From DASSLY01 sp035689185 (lineage in GTDB: Bacteria; Actinomycetota; Actinomycetes; Actinomycetales; Dermatophilaceae), in contig DASSLY010000094.1 of the NCBI GenBank assembly GCA_035689185.1, positions 1 through 7,712 on the forward strand: a stretch of DNA of 7,712 nucleotides, given 5' to 3'. A program made the translations under genes and the position numbers. The notes beneath the pieces were generated by a model that made no database searches, had not been told where the DNA came from, and saw only the letters and a program-made list of their open reading frames with translations. Below, one piece after another: positions 5,954 through 7,712 of the stretch; position 1 is the first letter of the stretch; the number at the start of each line of letters is the position of its first letter.

Positions 5954-6997
5954 ATGTTGAGCGCTGCCGTGGCTGGGGCGACCGGGTATGCCGGGGGGGA
6001 GCTGCTCCGGCTGCTCCTCGGGCATCCCGAGCTGTCCGTCGGAGCCGTCACCGCCGGGGCGAACGCGGGGTCCCGGCTGGGCGAGCACCAGCCGCACCTG
6101 ACCTCGTTGGCCGACCGGGTGCTGCACGAGACCACCGCACCGGCGCTGGCCGGCCACGACGTCGTCTTCCTGGCCCTGCCGCACGGGGCCTCGGCCGCCC
6201 TGGTTGCCGACCTGCCGGAGGCCACCGTGGTCCTGGACTGCGGCGCCGACTTCCGGCTCGCGGACGCATCGGCGTGGGTGGGCTTCTACGGCTCCGCGCA
6301 CGCGGGAACCTGGCCGTACGGCCTGCCCGAGCTGCCCCTGGCCGGCGGCGGCACCGGCCGCGACCGGTTGGCCGGCGCCACCCGGGTCGCCGTGCCCGGT
6401 TGCTACCCCACCGCCTGCTCGCTCGCCCTCGCTCCGGCACTGGCGGCCGGGCTGGCGGAACCCGACGACGTCGTCATCGTCGCGGCGAGCGGCACCTCCG
6501 GTGCGGGCAAGTCGCTCAAGCCTCACCTGCTCGGCGCCGAGGTCATCGGGTCCATGTCGCCCTACGGGGTCGGCGGCACCCACCGTCACACCCCAGAGAT
6601 CGAGCAGAACCTCACCGCGGCCGCCGGCCGGCGGGTCACCTGCTCGTTCACCCCCACCCTCGCGCCGATGGCGCGGGGCATCCTGGCCACCTGCACCGCC
6701 CGCCTCACCGGTGACACGAACCCGGCGCGGGTTCGCGCCGCATACGAGCAGGCATATGCGGCAGAGCCGTTCGTCCACCTGTTGCCGGAGGGGCAGTGGC
6801 CGCGGACGGCCGATGTGCTCGGCGCCAACACAGTCGCGATCCAGGTCGCGGTCGACCCACGTGTCCAGCGGCTGGTCGCCGTCGCCGCGGTGGACAACCT
6901 GACCAAGGGCACCGCCGGCGCGGCGGTGCAGTGCGCGAACATCGCTCTGGGGCTGCCGGAGACCCTCGGGCTGCCGACGGTGGGGCTGGCGCCGTGA
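5954..6997 (+). CDS. argC: N-acetyl-gamma-glutamyl-phosphate reductase
   Basis: ArgC reduces N-acetylglutamyl 5-phosphate to the semialdehyde with NADPH, the third step of arginine (ornithine) synthesis in the cytosol. It has 347 residues, normal for the family. The N-terminal Rossmann fold starts at once with AVAGATGYAGGELLRLL (5-21), whose GATGYAG is the NADP-binding loop. The active site is VPGCYPTA (147-154) with the catalytic Cys150. GTHRHTPEIEQ (208-218) holds the catalytic histidine, probably His210 by comparison with mycobacterial ArgC. SGTSGAG (179-185), SFTPTLAPMARGILATC (231-247) and DNLTKGTAGAAVQ (314-326) are further family signatures. The ATG is chosen because the protein begins directly with the nucleotide-binding strand and because the promoter places it at the transcript 5' end. 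It is the first gene of the arg operon and is probably repressed by ArgR. Its stop overlaps the argJ start by four bases (GTGA). Confidence 0.98.
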   Translation: MLSAAVAGATGYAGGELLRLLLGHPELSVGAVTAGANAGSRLGEHQPHLTSLADRVLHETTAPALAGHDVVFLALPHGASAALVADLPEATVVLDCGADFRLADASAWVGFYGSAHAGTWPYGLPELPLAGGGTGRDRLAGATRVAVPGCYPTACSLALAPALAAGLAEPDDVVIVAASGTSGAGKSLKPHLLGAEVIGSMSPYGVGGTHRHTPEIEQNLTAAAGRRVTCSFTPTLAPMARGILATCTARLTGDTNPARVRAAYEQAYAAEPFVHLLPEGQWPRTADVLGANTVAIQVAVDPRVQRLVAVAAVDNLTKGTAGAAVQCANIALGLPETLGLPTVGLAP

Positions 6998-7712
6998 GCG
7001 TGACTGTGCCGCAAGGGTTCCGGGCGACCGGGGTGGTTGCCGGCCTGAAGGCCAGCGGAAAGCCGGACGTGGCTCTCGTGGTCAACGACGGGCCGGATCA
7101 CCACGCCGCAGCCGTGTTCACGAGCAACCGGGTGGTCGCCGCGCCCGTGCTGTGGAGCCGGCAGGTGCTCGGTGACGGCCGGGCCGACGCGGTCGTGCTG
7201 AACTCCGGCGGAGCCAACGCCTGCACCGGCAGGGAGGGGTTCCAGGACGCCCACCGCACGGCCGAGCACGTGGGCAAGGCTTTGGAACTGTCGGCCGGCG
7301 ACGTGGTGGTCTGCTCGACCGGGCTGATCGGCGAACGGCTGCCGATGGACCGGCTGCTGGCCGGCGTGGACGCAGCGGCGGCGGGGCTGGCCGAGGACGG
7401 CGGCTACGCGGCGGCGACCGCGATCATGACCACCGACACCGTCGCGAAGGAGGCGACCGCCCACCGGGACGGCTGGTCGGTCGGCGGGATGGCCAAAGGC
7501 GCCGGCATGCTTGCTCCCGCGCTGGCCACCATGCTCGTCGTCCTCACCACCGATGCGGTCGCGGAAGGTGCCGACGTCGACCACGCGGTCCGCGCCGCGG
7601 CGGCGTTGACCTTCGACCGGATCGACTCCGACGGCTGCCAGTCGACCAACGACACGGTCCTGCTGATGGCCTCCGGCGGGTCCTTGGTCCGCCCCAGCCG
7701 CGCGGAGCTGAC
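6994..7712 (+). CDS. argJ: Glutamate N-acetyltransferase / amino-acid acetyltransferase ArgJ (3' truncated by window edge)
   Basis: ArgJ moves acetyl from N-acetylornithine to glutamate, recycling the acetyl group. Bifunctional forms also acetylate glutamate with acetyl-CoA. The first 239 residues are present of an expected 380-410. The start GTG overlaps the argC stop as GTGA, with weak GGTGGGG (6979-6985) upstream, so translation is probably coupled. Family marks are PQGFRATGVVAGLK (6-19), NSGGANACTG (70-79), the oxyanion-hole CSTGLIGE (107-114; Thr109, Gly110), MTTDT (145-149), and the self-cleavage site KGAGMLAPALATML (168-181). In ArgJ the chain cuts itself before the Thr of this ATML motif, here Thr179, which becomes the N-terminal nucleophile of the beta chain. 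DSDGCQSTNDT (211-221) follows. All visible catalytic residues are intact. Whether it is mono- or bifunctional cannot be told from this. argB and argD are expected to the right. Confidence 0.97.
   Translation, partial: MSVTVPQGFRATGVVAGLKASGKPDVALVVNDGPDHHAAAVFTSNRVVAAPVLWSRQVLGDGRADAVVLNSGGANACTGREGFQDAHRTAEHVGKALELSAGDVVVCSTGLIGERLPMDRLLAGVDAAAAGLAEDGGYAAATAIMTTDTVAKEATAHRDGWSVGGMAKGAGMLAPALATMLVVLTTDAVAEGADVDHAVRAAAALTFDRIDSDGCQSTNDTVLLMASGGSLVRPSRAEL

Noticed and set aside
6586..7584. Minus-strand open frame across argC and argJ
   Set aside because: It is a shadow of argC and argJ. The composition is rich in Arg, Gly and His, and there is no plausible independent start region or domain.
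1..7712. Mobile element, CRISPR array, defence island, tRNA or other RNA gene
   Set aside because: I saw no long direct or terminal inverted repeats, no spaced repeat array, no transposase or integrase motifs and no tRNA-like sequence. Genes are contiguous housekeeping genes in a conserved order.

Overview
The window is very G+C-rich DNA, with G or C at nearly every third codon position. It shows GTG starts, 1-4 base gene overlaps and leaderless-looking promoters. The protein sequences and gene order (rplT, TrmH/SpoU methyltransferase, sensor kinase, pheS, pheT, argC, argJ) point to a high-G+C actinomycete. The order is the one I recall from Streptomyces; mycobacteria keep most of it without the kinase. 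I cannot name the genus. All genes lie on the + strand, and coding density is close to complete.

Layout: (1) the C-terminal part of ribosomal protein L20, followed with almost no gap by a SpoU-type RNA ribose 2'-O-methyltransferase; together they form the tail of a translation operon. (2) A soluble PAS-HisKA-HATPase_c sensor kinase with no response regulator in view, apparently with its own leaderless promoter. (3) A short intergenic gap with a candidate promoter, then pheS and pheT, whose stop and start share one base; they encode the two subunits of phenylalanyl-tRNA synthetase. (4) A 72-base gap holding a GC hairpin (possible terminator), a leaderless promoter and two candidate ArgR operators. 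(5) argC and the start of argJ, overlapping by 4 bases, which open an arginine biosynthesis operon that runs off the right edge.

Functionally the window joins three modules: translation (L20, RNA methylation, Phe-tRNA charging), an orphan cytosolic signalling kinase, and arginine synthesis. I found no mobile element, CRISPR array, RNA gene or phage/defence island, and no clear undescribed system. The points most worth a second look are the tandem ARG boxes that appear to bury the whole argC promoter, the orphan kinase lodged between translation genes, a two-residue insertion between predicted Mg2+ ligands in PheT, and the unusual start region of the methyltransferase.
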